A stretch of 64,000 bases of DNA, from positions 1,181,446,863 to 1,181,510,862 of the forward strand of contig NC_090437.1 in assembly GCF_031143425.1 (NCBI RefSeq), read 5' to 3'. Origin of the DNA: Pleurodeles waltl. Taxonomy: Eukaryota; Chordata; Amphibia; Caudata; Salamandridae. The number at the start of each line of letters is the position of its first letter. Position 1 is the stretch's first letter. This document shows positions 1-11,639 of the stretch, in pieces. The notes below the pieces were generated by a model that was not told the origin of the DNA, made no database searches, and saw only the letters and a program-made list of their open reading frames with translations. Made by a program: the position numbers and the translations under genes.

Positions 1-70
1 TACAGGGAAACACACCCATGCACAAGATGGCACACGCAGACACATTAACAATGCAGTTGCATTCCCACAG

Positions 71-339
71 GACCCATACTCCACATCACCGGAGAGGAGG
101 TGCCAGCTACATCCAGTCCCCCACCTGAAGAGGCCCACAATGACGACAGCAGCTCTGCAAGCCTGGATCAGGATGACCAACCCGGCCCCTCTGGAAACTC
201 GGGACAGTCGGTTCCCCTGCCACAGTCCCAACCCACCACAGACCCTCCCCCCTCAGGAAACACCAGCACAGCACCAACCCAACGGGCCCATGCCACTGTC
301 CCCAGGGCACATCAATCAGAAGTGTGACCACCACTACAT
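71..339 (+). pseudogene. Myb/SANT-like gene 1, exon 2 fragment (H1)
   Basis: An AG acceptor (TTCCCACAG) ends at 70 and the following frame matches exon 2 of gene 1 in H3 and H4: an acidic Ser/Asp stretch, then a Pro/Thr/Ser-rich linker containing DQPGPSG and GQSVPL. In the intact gene a coiled coil and a basic tail follow. Here homology stops near 339, where the sequence jumps to the gene 2 promoter, so the coiled coil and tail are lost. Exon 1, with the DNA-binding domain, would lie left of the window. Non-functional remnant. Confidence 0.75.
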
Positions 340-1375
340 GGATGTACGCCGGCGGTGACGGTACGCACCGCCGCGGACGTGACCGCCATTTTCTATCTGT
401 TCACTCACTTGCTACCTGACCTTCAACAGGAGAGGACCTACACTGCAAGTTCTGCTGTGACCTGTGTCTGGAAGTGACAATGGCTCATGTGTCCGGGGAA
501 AGGGCCCCTGCCTTCACTGTGGAGGAGTTGGAGAAACTGGTGGATGGGTACACATTACTCTACGGTCCTCCAGACAAACAGGTGAGTACACTGTGAGCAT
601 GATGCGTGGGACATGAATGTATGGAATGCTGTGGATGTAAGTCACATGTTGGGGGGTGCTGAGGTGGCCTGGCCAGAGTGCAGCATGTAAGGGGGTCACT
701 GTCTGTGCGTCAGGGGATGGGTGGGAACTGGTGGGCAATGAGTCTGATTGTTCCGGACGGGTGAATAATTCCCTTTTCTGCTGTCTTTTCCCTCCAGTTC
801 AGCACCCACCAGAAAAAGGGTATTTGGCGTGCCATCGCCAAAGAGGTGTGGACGCTGGGGGTCTTTGACAGCCGGAGCACCCGCTGCCGCAAGAGATGGG
901 AGGACCTGCGCCGCTGGGCAAAGAAGATGGCGGAGGCCCCCCTGATGTTCCGCATCCTGCCGGTGGCCTATCCGGAGTTGGATGGGCACTTGAAGGCATC
1001 ACAGCAGCCACAAGGGGGTGAGTACAGATTCTGAAAGCTGACTTTGCGCGCGTTAGGAGGTACTTGGGTGAGGGATGTGGGCTGTGAGTTCTCCAAGGCC
1101 AGGGTGAACATGGACGGGTAGGTCCCTTGTTGGGCAGGCTCTAGAGCACTCCTACCCCATTATGTAAGTGGCCATCTACTACTGGGCAAGGACCTGTGGG
1201 TTTCTGGTGTGCAGATGCTGGCATTAGGCATTGTACCCCATGAGCTGGTGACTGTCTTAGTAAATGGTTGGGCATGGCCTAGTGCATAGGGCTGCACCCT
1301 GTGTGTTGTATACGCCAACGGTAGTGGTGTTGCTGGCATTGACCAAGTGTGTCTTCTGTCTCTTCCCCCCTTTTT

Positions 1376-1828
1376 AGGGTAGAGCCTGCGTTGCATGTGC
1401 CCGCGCATGCGTATCGCAGCGAGACTCTTTAGAATGCAGAAAAGGGCTCGGACCCTGTCAATGTCACGTCAGTGTTTTTTATTGGTTCGTGGGCTTGCCT
1501 AATAAAATCTGCTTGCTTTCATTAGTCGAAGGCACGCATATGTCATGCCTTTTCCGGTGGTTAGCCCTCCTCGAGCGCAGCGACCAAGTACAGAAAACAT
1601 GCGAGGCTCGCTGTTTTCCATCGGGCTCGTGAACTTCTTTTTCTCTAATTTACGAGCGCGATCTCACTTGGCAGAAGTCGAGCGCTTTACATAGTTAATT
1701 GCACTTTTTCGGGTTACGTATATAAATGCACTTTTGCCCGATAGGTGAAAAGTCGGGTTAGTAGTTTACAACGCTATCAGCTCTAACATGAGCAAACGCG
1801 AGACCCTTTGCATTGCAAATGCTTGTTT
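1376..1828. repeat. Unclassified interspersed repeat in intron 2 of H1 gene 2
   Basis: H4 reads straight from CCCCCCTTTTT into GTTTTGTCA in this intron. H1 carries about 453 extra bases at exactly that junction, beginning AGGGTAGAGCC. The insert has a TATATAAATG box near 1720 and several CpG-rich stretches, but no open reading frame, no poly(A) and no convincing terminal inverted repeat. The flanks share at most a short T run. It could be a SINE or a short DNA transposon; I do not recognise the family. Confidence 0.55.
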
Positions 1829-2704
1829 GTTTTGTCACCCTTTCCTTGTTTGCATTAGGATCATCTGGAAGAGGAGCAGAGGCACCGGCAACGGAGGGAG
1901 CTGCATCCCACATGGGCCTGGAGGCCGAAACCACCGAGGGTGAGGGCACCAGTGGGACAGAGAGCGAGGGGAGCACCTCGACGGGGACAGGAGGGGAGAC
2001 CACAGACAGCGACCCCTCCTCTGATGGATGCTCCCTGGCAGTGGCGGACACCTCTGTGCCCACCCCAACAAGAGATACAGCTGCCACCCCCCTGCCAGCA
2101 TCACCCTCCCAGCAGCCCCTCAGCATGTTTCCCATGCCCGCTCACCCAGGAGGGTGGGCATCTCCTTCGCCCCAGGCACCTCAGGCCCTTCCACAGTCAG
2201 CCCTGCTGCCCTCAGTGAGGAGGCTATTGACTGCCTGAGATCCCTCTCTGTTGGGCAGTCAACCATACTGAATGCCATCCATGGTGTAGCAGGGCATTTG
2301 CAACAAACAAATGCATACCTGGAGGGCATTCACTCTGGCGTGGTGGCCCAACAGAGAGCATTTCAGGTTCTAGCCTCAGCACTGATGGCAGCCCTTGTCC
2401 CTGTGTCTAGCCTCCCCATCCAAATTCCTCTACCCAGACCCAATCCCCTCAACCCCAGCCTATCCCAAGCACACCTTCAGACCAGTATTCACCCAAATCA
2501 CCACACAAAAGTGGCTCAGGCAAACATAAGAACCACACCCATGCAAACACACCAATGTCCACTGCCTCCACTGTGTCCCCCTCCTCCTCATTGTCCACCT
2601 CCCTCCCAGTAGCATCTACACTCGCACCTGCATCCACTACCTCCATCACCAGCACGCCCATCACAAAATGCCCCACACAAGCAGTCACCACCCCCACAAC
2701 CATG

Positions 2705-3204
2705 TTGCAGAGAAGCTCAGGGGTCCAGACGGAAAACTTCCTATAAGAAATGCCGTTTTATAAGGCTGTGGGAACTTGTCACCAGAGGGCCTGGGCCCCA
2801 GCCCTCCTCAAGCAGAGATACTGTACTATAAGTTGGTGAGATCCCACTTAAACAGTGTCATAAGTCAAGTTCATCATATTGTTTATTATGAAATAAAGAA
2901 CTTTGGAGTAAATACGAGAATCGTAGTATAATCTTTAATTCAGCCAATGTTCATCGAAGTATCAGCCAACACGTGTTTCGCCCTTTGTTGCGAATACGCC
3001 AGGGCTTTCTCAAGGCAAGTCACATAAGGTAGAAAATTCCTCTGATACAAATACCACAAATGTTGATGATAATCTTTTAGAGCACACGCCTTGGAATATC
3101 AGTGTTCTCGTATCTTTAAAAGACCCTGGTTTATTCCGGAGAAGTAGTGATATTACAGCTTCATAGGCACCGAGTTGTGTAACACAACGTCAGTTCTCCA
3201 AAAT
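2705..3204 (-). mobile_element. 500-bp retroposed insertion, Penelope-like terminal sequence
   Basis: It lies between two perfect copies of a 17-bp target duplication (2688-2704 and 3205-3221, CCACCCCCACAACCATG). Duplications of that length are typical of target-primed reverse transcription. It contains, on the minus strand, a block at 2964-3017 (GGGCGAAACACGTGTTGGCT) resembling blocks at 38860 and 40889 in the Penelope-like region. No protein is encoded. Orientation is inferred from that shared block. Confidence 0.65.
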
Positions 3205-3639
3205 CCACCCCCACAACCATGCACACATCCCCTGTGTCCTCTCCCAGTGTGTCTGTGACCCCTCCTCCCAAAGTACACAAACGCAATCACCCACCCACCC
3301 AACAGCCATCCACCTCACAACAGCATCCAGCCAGGGTGCCCAGATCCCAGGCCAACACCTCAGCCAACAAGTCTGCGTCCATTGTGGTACCTGCAACTCT
3401 CAGAGGATCAAAAGGGGCACCCGTCAGGCCAGGCAGTGTGCCACCGACCCCTGCAAAGGACCAAACCATTCCGCCACCTGCCAAGGTGAAGAAGGGGACA
3501 GCATGCAGCAAGGGCAAGGGCAATGAGCACGACCCACCCATCAAGGCCTCCTCCAAAACTCCATCTGCCAGAGCCAAGGTCCCAGCAGCATCTGCCAAGG
3601 TGAGGAAGGGTCAGAAAAGCCCAGGCAAGGCACTTTAAG

Positions 3640-4160
3640 CCTCGGAGGCTCCAGGTGAGGGTCTGGTGCTCACCATCAGAACCGACAGCCCCGCCACCTG
3701 TACCGCGGCCAGCACTGCCACAAGCACCGCCACCTGCACCGCCACCTGCCCCTCCACTGCCAAAACTACTGTCAGGAGCAGCATCCCCAGTGGTCAGCCG
3801 TCCAAGGCTGCAGGAGACCATCTGGTGCCTCCCTCCACCACTGGCAGCACCGGCACCTGCACCACGGCCAGCACAGCCAGCATCCCCACCGCAAGCACCG
3901 CTGCAGGCACCACCACCTGCACCGTTGACAGTAGGACCACTACCAGCAGCAGCAGCCCCAGTGTTCATCCGTCCGAGGCTCCAGGAGATTGCCTGGAGCC
4001 TCCCACCACTACTGGAAGGACCCCCACCAGCACCGGCACTACCAGCAATTTGCAGCCTTAGTCGCCGCAGGATGGAGTTCGGCCCTGCCTCCATGGAGTA
4101 TCATGCTACCTCGTCCATGCAAATCTCGTGCCTCAGACACCCAGGTGAGGGAAGGTGAAC
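3640..4160 (+). repeat. Pro/Ala/Thr-coding low-complexity region after H1 gene 2
   Basis: Imperfect repetition of CCACCTGCACC- and CAGCACCG-type words, with two longer repeats that include GTCCGAGGCTCCAGGAGA near 3975 and a similar copy near 3800. The counterpart in H4 lies at about 57030-57430 on the other strand, so it belongs to the element rather than to a separate gene. Long open frames here on both strands are a by-product of the triplet-like composition. Confidence 0.5.
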
Positions 4161-4179
4161 TGCCACACCCCAAGTGCTG

Positions 4180-4540
4180 CATCACTGGGCACAAAGCCCC
4201 CTCCAGAACCAGTGGAGAAATGCATCCTCTCACCCTATCCTTGGTAGGATGAAGCACACTGGACACAAAGCCCTCTCTAGAACCAGTGGAGAAATACATC
4301 CACTCACCCTATCCTTGGCAGGATGAATCACACTGGGCACAAGGCCCCCTCCAGAACCAGTGGAGAAATGCATCCACTCACCCTATCTTTGACAGGATGA
4401 AGCACACTGGGCACAAAGCCCCCTCCAGAACCAGTGGAGAAATGCATCAACTGTACCTATCCTTGGCAGGATGAACCACACTGGGCACAGAGCCCCCTCC
4501 AGAACCAGTGGAGAAGCCATCCACTTGATAGACTGTGGCT
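4180..4540 (+). repeat. Minisatellite, about 74-bp unit (H1)
   Basis: About four to five tandem units. The phrase GGATGAAxCACACTGGGCAC recurs at about 4248, 4320, 4395 and 4469 (spacing 72, 75, 74). Each unit also carries CCTCCAGAACCAGTGGAGAA. Related phrases occur in H4 (56730-56960) and once in H2 (near 24225), so the seed sequence is part of the transposon and has been amplified independently in each copy. Confidence 0.8.
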
Positions 4541-4762
4541 TTGCACTCCCCAGGACCTAGCAGTGGGCATGGAGCCCCCTCGAGGAGCAGTGGAGTTATT
4601 CCATCTTCCGGCTGAGGTGCCCCCCCTTCCCCGTCCTCCTGAGGTGCCTGTGTGTTTTCGACCTGATGCCCCTGTAATGTTCCCTCTGTATTCAGGCAGG
4701 AGTCAAGTGTGGGCTTGGCCCATGATTTTTGGACCAGTGGGCCACAGACATTAGCAAAGGAT

Positions 4763-4776
4763 AATGTACGGCCTTC
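4763..4776. repeat. Target-site duplication of the L1 element (left copy)
   Basis: AATGTACGGCCTTC here matches AATGTACAGCCTTC at 13918-13931, 13 of 14 bases. H1 sequence continues normally once the 9.1 kb between them is removed, which fixes both ends of the L1 insertion. Confidence 0.8.
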
Positions 4777-5661
4777 TTTAAAAAAAGAAAAAAAAATGAT
4801 AAGAGAATATAGGGTGGTACAGAGTATATTTGAACATATCTTCTGGGTGTCACAGTAGATATATAGGTGTGTTTAAACTAAAGAATATTCTGCTAAATAA
4901 GCTATGGGATCATGGGTGAATGAATGGAGGGGAGATAGAGAGAGGGGGGTGGGAGAAAAAATTATTCATATGGGGTGTAGAGGAGAAGGAAAAAGGGTGG
5001 GGCAAGGGGGAGAGAGAGATTGGGAAGAAGACGGGGTGGGCAGTTTGGGGTCAACACGTCAAGGTTATTAAGGGAGTATATCGATTACTTCCTGTCTGGT
5101 GTGAGTTATCATGTAGAGTTGCGTAATGATGTTTGCATGCCTAAGTAGTTTTAGTGGTTTTAGTTTTAGTGTGAGGTATAGGGTCTAGTGTGTAGAGAGG
5201 GGTAGAACAGGGGAGGGGGAATCAAGGGGTGTCTGAGTAAGTATCCTTAATGAGTTTTTAATGTTCTAGGGACGAATCCTTCATTTCTGCACTGGGTAGT
5301 CAGGAACAAGTTGGATGGGGGAAGGAGAGAATTATTCGGTACGTGATTAAGCATTCTGGGGTGGAGGGTGCTTTCCGAGGCGGATAGTCTGGGAAATGGA
5401 GGGGAGGGAAAGAAAGAGAGAGCGGGAGGGAAGAGGGGAAGAGGGGAAGAGGGGAAGAGGGGGGAGAGGGTTCTGGGATAACAGCTGCCGTCTGCCGACT
5501 ATCCACCAGCTGCCTTATGGTCCTGTCAAGAAAGGGCTCCATACCTCTGTGAACAGAGCTGCTTAATCCTGTAGATTGTAGATTACTCGTTCATGGGTAG
5601 CAGTTTGGAACATAGCTGTCATCCATTCTGCCGGGGTTGGGGCGATACTAGAACTCCAGTG

Positions 5662-8600
5662 TCAGAGTATGCAGATTTTAGCTATAGCAATTGCTGTATG
5701 GAGCAGTCGTTTCAGGGGTCGTGTCAGGGAGGGGTATGGGCGCGTGTCGTGAAAAAGGATGAGTGATGGCGGAGTCAGATGTGGTAACTCTATGGAGTCC
5801 GCCAGTGTGTGGCACACAGCTTCCCATAGGGGCTGGATTGTTGGGCAGTGGCATAAAATATGTAGTAGGTCGCAATGGAGGTCTGCGCATCGCCAGCACT
5901 TCGCATGTGGCATCAGGCCTGCCCTGAAGAGTTTTATGGGGGTCCAATACCAATCTTGGAGAACTTTAAATAGGCAGAATTTCAGTCGGGCCTCACGGAT
6001 ACCCCTATCAGGGGCATCTATTATGTCCGACCATTCTTCTTCAGTGTAAGTGACCTCAAGTCGATCCTGCCACTTTAAGCGCAACCGTTCAAGGAGGGGC
6101 TGCGAGTAAAGATGGTTTGTTAGCTCTGCGTATAGGCAGGCCATAACGCCTCTGTGACGACCCCAAGTCTGTAGGTAGGTGACAATGGGCGAGGCTTTGA
6201 TCGTCCACAGGGGGGTTCCCAGGGCTTTGCGCATGCAATGCTTGAGCTGTATGTATCACCACTCTTGATGTTGTGAATGTCAAACTCTTCCCGTAGAGTG
6301 TTGAAGGGTCGGCATCAGTCGCCATCTGTGATTTGGGCTATATTGCGGCTACCGGCGTTGTTCTATTGGGGCCATCTGAGGGTGTTTCCCCCTATTTTTA
6401 TACTTTTGTTTCCTTCTATAGGGGCCCGGGCGTGTAAGAAGGGGTGTATGCACAAAAGGCGGTGAGCTCTGCACCTTGCTGTGTTTGTTACCATAAGGAT
6501 AGGGTTGGACAGGTGGGGACAGTCAGCGTATATCCCTCCTAGCTCTAGTTTCTCCATGGCTACCCACTGTGGGGGATCCGGGGTTCCTGGGAGTGTGTAG
6601 GCTAGTTGCGATAGTTGCAGGGCTAGTGCGTATTGTTCTACTGAGGGGAGTCCTAAGCCTCCATAGGATTGTCGTGCCAGTATTGTTGCAGGTTTCAACC
6701 TTGGGTGTGTAGAGCCCCAGACGAAAGTCCTTATTGAGGCATCGATCATTCGGAGAGAAGAAAGAGGCACTTGTAGAGGGAGCATGTGCGGGAGGGTGAC
6801 CATCCTGACCACCTGTGTCCTACCCCACATGGATAGGCCCAGTAGTGACAACTTGCCGAAGTCCTGTTTCATCCAGGATATAAGAGGGTTTAGATTATCC
6901 TTCACCAGGCCTCGGTTGACATATGTTCCCAAATTTGAGGTGAGCCGGGGTCCATTTGAATGGGAGGCCATGAATTGCGGCTCTCGTTTTTACGCGGGAG
7001 AGGGGTAGTGACTCGCTCTTGACCCAGTTTACCCGATATCCGGATAGGGACGCAAAGCGCTCTATGATGGAGAGCAGTAATGACAAGGATCTTTCTTGGT
7101 TGGACAGGGTTAGCAAGATGTCGTCAGCGTAAAGGTAGATTTTGGAGGAACCCACAGTTAAAGGGATATCTTTTATCTGTTGGGAGTTCCGTATAGTAGC
7201 TGCCAGAGGTTCCATTGCTAGCAGGAATAGGAGCGGTGATGGGGGACAACCCTGTCTTGTGCCTCTTCCAATGGGAATGGATCTGATAGAAAGTCCCCGC
7301 AGTTAACTTGCACCGTAGGATGGTCATACAGTAATCGGACTTTGGCGATAAATTGTTCTCTGAGACCAAAATGTTTCATGGTAGCAAACAGGTAGGGCCA
7401 TTCGATGCGGTCAAATGCTTTCTCTGCGTCGAGGGATAGGGCCAGGGCTTCCTCTGGTAGGTGTAATGATTCAAATAGGGTATAACAGAGAGTGCGCATA
7501 TGATTTCTGGAGGTGCAGCCTGGTACGAATCCTACCGGAGTGTTATGAATCAGGGACGGTATCACTTTACGTAGCTGTGCCGCTAGGATGCTGACTAGAA
7601 GTTTGACATCTCCGTTCAAAAGGGAGATAGGGCGATAGCTGCCACAGAGTAGGGGGTCTCTCCCTGGTTTGGGCAGGACAACAATTGTAGCCTTGTTGGA
7701 CAGAGCGCCCATGGAGCCTTCCTGACATGCCTCCGTGAGTGCCTCCTGCACTGCAGTGGTTGCCTCTTCCCCTGCCTATCTATAAAATTCCACAGGGAAT
7801 CCATCCTCTCCCGGGGACTTGTGGTAGGGGAGGTTCGCAATGGCTTGCGTTATTTCTTCCCTGCTTATGTCGCCCTCTACAAGAGCTCGGCCTGCCTCCG
7901 AGAGACAGGGTAGATTGGCCGTGGTAAGAAATGCCTCAGTCTGTACGTGGTCGGTCGTTGTTTCAGGGGTATAAAGATGTTGGTAATAAGCGGCAAATTT
8001 GTTTACAATGTCTTGCGGGCGGGTTAGTTAGTTAGTACTGCTCCTGAAGAGGACGTTATGGCCAGGATGGCGGAGGCAGCTTCTCTCTGTCGGAGTTGTG
8101 CCGCTAGAAGGCGTCCTGCCTTCTCGCCTTGCTCATAGTGGCGACCGCGTAGTCTTTGTAGCGCGGATTCCGCCTGCGATGTATAGAGCTCGTTATGTGC
8201 CATTCAGGCCTGTTCGAGGGAGTGACGTAGTGCGGAGGACTGCTGGGCGGTGTATTGTTTGGTGAGGCTCTGGATCGTGTCTTCGAGCTTACGTTGGTGA
8301 GTCTCCCTGTCTTTGTTAGCTAGTTCTGCATCACACATCATATTCCCTCTCAAAGTTGACTTTGCCGCTGCTCATAGGACACGTTTGGAAGCCACAGTAC
8401 CGTTTTTTCGGCCATGTATGTAGACACATGAGTACTAATTTGTTCTTTCCCTTGGGGAGAGCGGTGTCTATGCACCGCAAAGCGCCATGGTTTGCGACCG
8501 GGAGAGGCTAGACCTGCTTGGATCAAAAGTAGGATCGGGGAATTATCTGAAAGTCCACTGTCCAGTATGCTGTTGTTTTGTATTTGGGGGATTATGGTGT

Positions 8601-9273
8601 GTGATACGAAGAAATGGTCCAGGCGAGACTGGGTACCGTGGACAGACGATAGGAAAGTATATTTCTTATCTTTTGGGTGTGTTAGTCTCCAGCAGTCGAC
8701 TATGCCTGCATCAGTGGTTAGGTCCATCAGCAGTGCTCTATCGTGATTATTACCCGTATCAATGGGGCCTGTCCTGTCAAGTATGGCATCTCGGGAGAGG
8801 TTCCAGTCTCCCCCGATAATGTAGCGGGTGGTCCCGATTTCGGTCAGGAGACAATTTAATTGTAGGAAAAAGGAGGGCTTGGTGCCAGTTGGCGCATAAA
8901 CGGAACCCACACATAGAAAAGTATCTCCTAGCTTTAGTTTGGCGAATATATATCTCCCCTCCGCATCGTTCCATGTTTTAATGATTGTAACCAGGAGGGA
9001 TTTACGTAGCAGTATCGCTACTCCGTATTTGCGAGGTGTGCCACCGCCGGGCTCCTGGGCTGTTGGGCAGCAGCTAAAGGAGACCCTTCCCACCCAGTCC
9101 CGTCTAAGTTTGCTGGACTCCGGGTTGTCAAGGTGTTTCTCTTGGATCAGAGCTGTGTCCGCTCTTTTAGATTGGAGATAGGACAGCAGCTTTTTCCGTT
9201 TAATGTAGCTTGTCATGCCGTGCACATTCCAGGAGAGGATTCGTAGTGGGTGTGTCGTGTCATTCCCTGACAT
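5662..9273 (-). pseudogene. L1 ORF2: endonuclease and reverse transcriptase, degraded
   Basis: Residues 1-307 from 9273 form an APE-type endonuclease with ILSWNVHGM, LIQEKHL, GGDWNL and SRLDHFF. The usual SDH motif reads SDNSPI, so the catalytic histidine is replaced. The next 600 bases are frame-broken. The reverse transcriptase follows: YRPISLLNGDVKL and LDAEKAFDRIEW (7751-7218), a frameshift near 7217, then the catalytic YADDILL (near 7115). Thumb and connector segments run to 6363. The C-terminal domain (6234-5662) contains CWRCADLHCDLLHILCHC. ORF2p nicks DNA and copies its own RNA at the break. At least three frameshifts make this copy non-functional. Confidence 0.85.
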
Positions 9274-10159
9274 GCTTAATGGTAGGGTGAGGTCTCATCG
9301 ATTCCGAGAGTAGTAGCAGTAGGGAGGGGGGCAGCTTCAGCCGTTGGGGTGGGGGCTATACCTGCTGCGATGTGGTGGCTTGGGAGGAGGGCAGCTGGTG
9401 GGGGTCATGTGTTCCTACGGAAGAGAAAGTGGGAATAGGAAAGGTTGAGAGAGAAGGGGGGAGAGAGAAGAGGGGGACAGAGAGGGAGGATAGAGGGGAG
9501 GAGAGAGGTTGTTGCCGGTAATATATGGAGTAAAGTAAAATAAAGTAAAGTAAAGAAAGAAAAGAAAGAAAAGAGGGGGAAGGCTAGGGGTCCGATGTCC
9601 CCTGAGGATAGATCTGTAAACGGCGAGTCCGATTCCTTTCGGAGCTGCTCCCGGCACCGCCGGTGGGATCTCGCCCGCGGAGGCGGGGGGGGGAAGAGGG
9701 TCAGCCACCATCGGCTTATGACAAAAGGTTTCACTAACTCCGGAGGGAAGGGGAAAGCCACGGATATGTTGCAGGGGGAGCTTAAGGGGGGGTAATAGTG
9801 ATGATAGTAATGATGATCGGGGTTTGTTATCCTGGGTGAAAGTCGGGGGGTGGTGCAAGAGCAGTGGGGACGGCTTAGTGTATAGGGTATCTATGTTTTG
9901 CTGGGTGGGTAACATCTTGTTATTATGATGGTAGGTGGGGGGCTGGTGTTCGTATGGGGGGACGTACGGTGTCTAGCACGGTTTGCATGCTCTCAATGGT
10001 GGGGTAGTGGGAAATCGTTATACTTGGTTAGTGTTGTCATGTCGGGTCCTGCACCATAGGAATGATTTGATGGGGAGGGGGTGGGGGATGATGTTTATGG
10101 GGAAGGGGAGGGGGAAGTTTATGATGATGGGGGAGGGGCAAGAAGAAGGGGGGGTTTGG

Positions 10160-11390
10160 GGGTATAGGACAGTGTTGGGCCAGGAGGAGGCTTTGAAGTA
10201 TACTTATGTATAACAGCTTAAATACTTCCAAACTTACATAAAATCACTATAACATGTCGCACAATATCTCAGTAACATGATATAACATAATATCATACCA
10301 TACTATCGCATTTTCGTCTGTTAGGCTTTGTATCATAAGACATATTTTATCTTATCTTTGGCCTATGGGTAAATAGTGGGAGTTAATAGGTCCTGGTCTA
10401 AGTACAGACAGTGTGAACTTCGTGATAGGCTGGATATAACGTGTTGTATTATTGCATCATAATACTGTGCAGTACATTAAAGGGTCGCCAGTTTGTAAGC
10501 TAGACATTTGATAATATCATGATAGGGCGGGGCCCTGTCCCATGTGTGAGCTGCGGGTGTCATTGGAGTCTAGTCTGAGTGCAGATATGTGTGCTCGGTA
10601 TTAGTCTATGAATAATTTATATTATGTTATTGCAGTTTATAGCAGTACATTGTAGGGGGTATGAGTGTGTTAGTCGTCTGTTGGCAAAGGATTTGACAGC
10701 TATGAGGAGAACGCAAGTGTGAAGTTCGGGTAAGTATTCATCTATCCGTGAAGTTGATTGCAGTCGTATTCCATAGGACAGTGTTGTGCCAGAAGGCGTC
10801 TTTAAGGTATACTTATTTGTGTTATCTTATATTTTATGCTTTCTGTCTTATGTAATATCTTTGTGATATATAACATGATGTATCTTTGACATGGTATCTC
10901 TTGTAACAGAGTTTCGTACCGTGCTATCGTACTGTCATGTGTTAGGCTTTGTGTTGCAGAGCATGTTTTAGTTTTGGCCTATGGGTGAGTAGTGGGAGTT
11001 AGCAGGTCCTGGCCTAAGTGCTAACAGTATAGACTTCGTGCTAGGTTAGATATAACTTGTGTTGTATCATTGCGGTATAATGCTTTGCAGTACGATAAAG
11101 GGGTTTCAGTTTGTTTATTAGATGTTCAGTAACATCGTTATAGAGCAGAGCCCTGTCCTATGTGTAAACTGTGGGTGTCAGCAAGGTCTAGTCTGGGTAA
11201 TGATATGTGTACTCTGTATTATGCTAGAGGTGGTTTGCGTTACGTTGTTACGATATATAACCTTATATTATATTGTGGAGGGTATCGGTATGCTAGCCGT
11301 CTATTGACAATGGTATCAACAGCAATAAGGAAGACACAGATGCAAAGTCCGGGTTAGTACTCATCCATCCGTGGAGTTGTCGGCGATCGT
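10160..11390. repeat. Tandem duplication of about 615 bp between L1 ORF1 and ORF2
   Basis: The phrase GGACAGTGTTG occurs at about 10167 and 10780, each followed by matching text: TATACTTAT, GGCCTATGGGT, AGTGGGAGTTA, GGGCCCTGTCC or GAGCCCTGTCC, and GTATTCATC or GTACTCATC. The copies differ by many substitutions, so the duplication is old and may belong to this L1 family rather than to this insertion. No gene is seen in it. Confidence 0.8.
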
Positions 11391-11639
11391 GCTTCGGTGT
11401 TCTCGCAGTTGTCTCGCATATGTGCTGCATCAGGTAACCATCTCAGGGGGATGCAGTTGTCGGTTTTAGAGGTGAACAAGATTTGTCTCTTTCCGATAGC
11501 TGGGTGTGAACTGCCACAGCGTGCAGGACCTGACCCCTGTCATTGTGCGATCTGGCTGGTCTCTCCAAGTCCCTGCCCCTAGGGCAGTTTCTCCAGTCCT
11601 GGGGGAGAGATTCCACTATCATTGTCATCCCCTGAGGTA

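Larger units (their letters stand above)
480..3638 (+). pseudogene. Myb/SANT-like gene 2 (H1), frameshifted and interrupted
   Basis: Three exons can be aligned with H2 and H3. Exon 1 (480-581) encodes GERAPAFTVEELEKLV and lacks four codons after LVDG. Exon 2 (798-1017) holds the second half of the Myb/SANT-like domain (GIWRAIAKEV...RKRWEDL) and lacks 17 codons. Exon 3 starts near 1859 after TTTGCATTAG. Donors are GGTGAGTA. Exon 3 changes frame near 2230 and again near 2550, and a 500-bp insertion splits it at 2705. It resumes at 3222 and ends at 3638. The product would be a nuclear DNA-binding partner of the transposase with a helix-forming middle (VGQSTILNAI, NAYLEGIHSG) and a long Ser/Thr/Pro tail. 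Family role is established knowledge; inactivity is inferred from the breaks. Confidence 0.75.
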
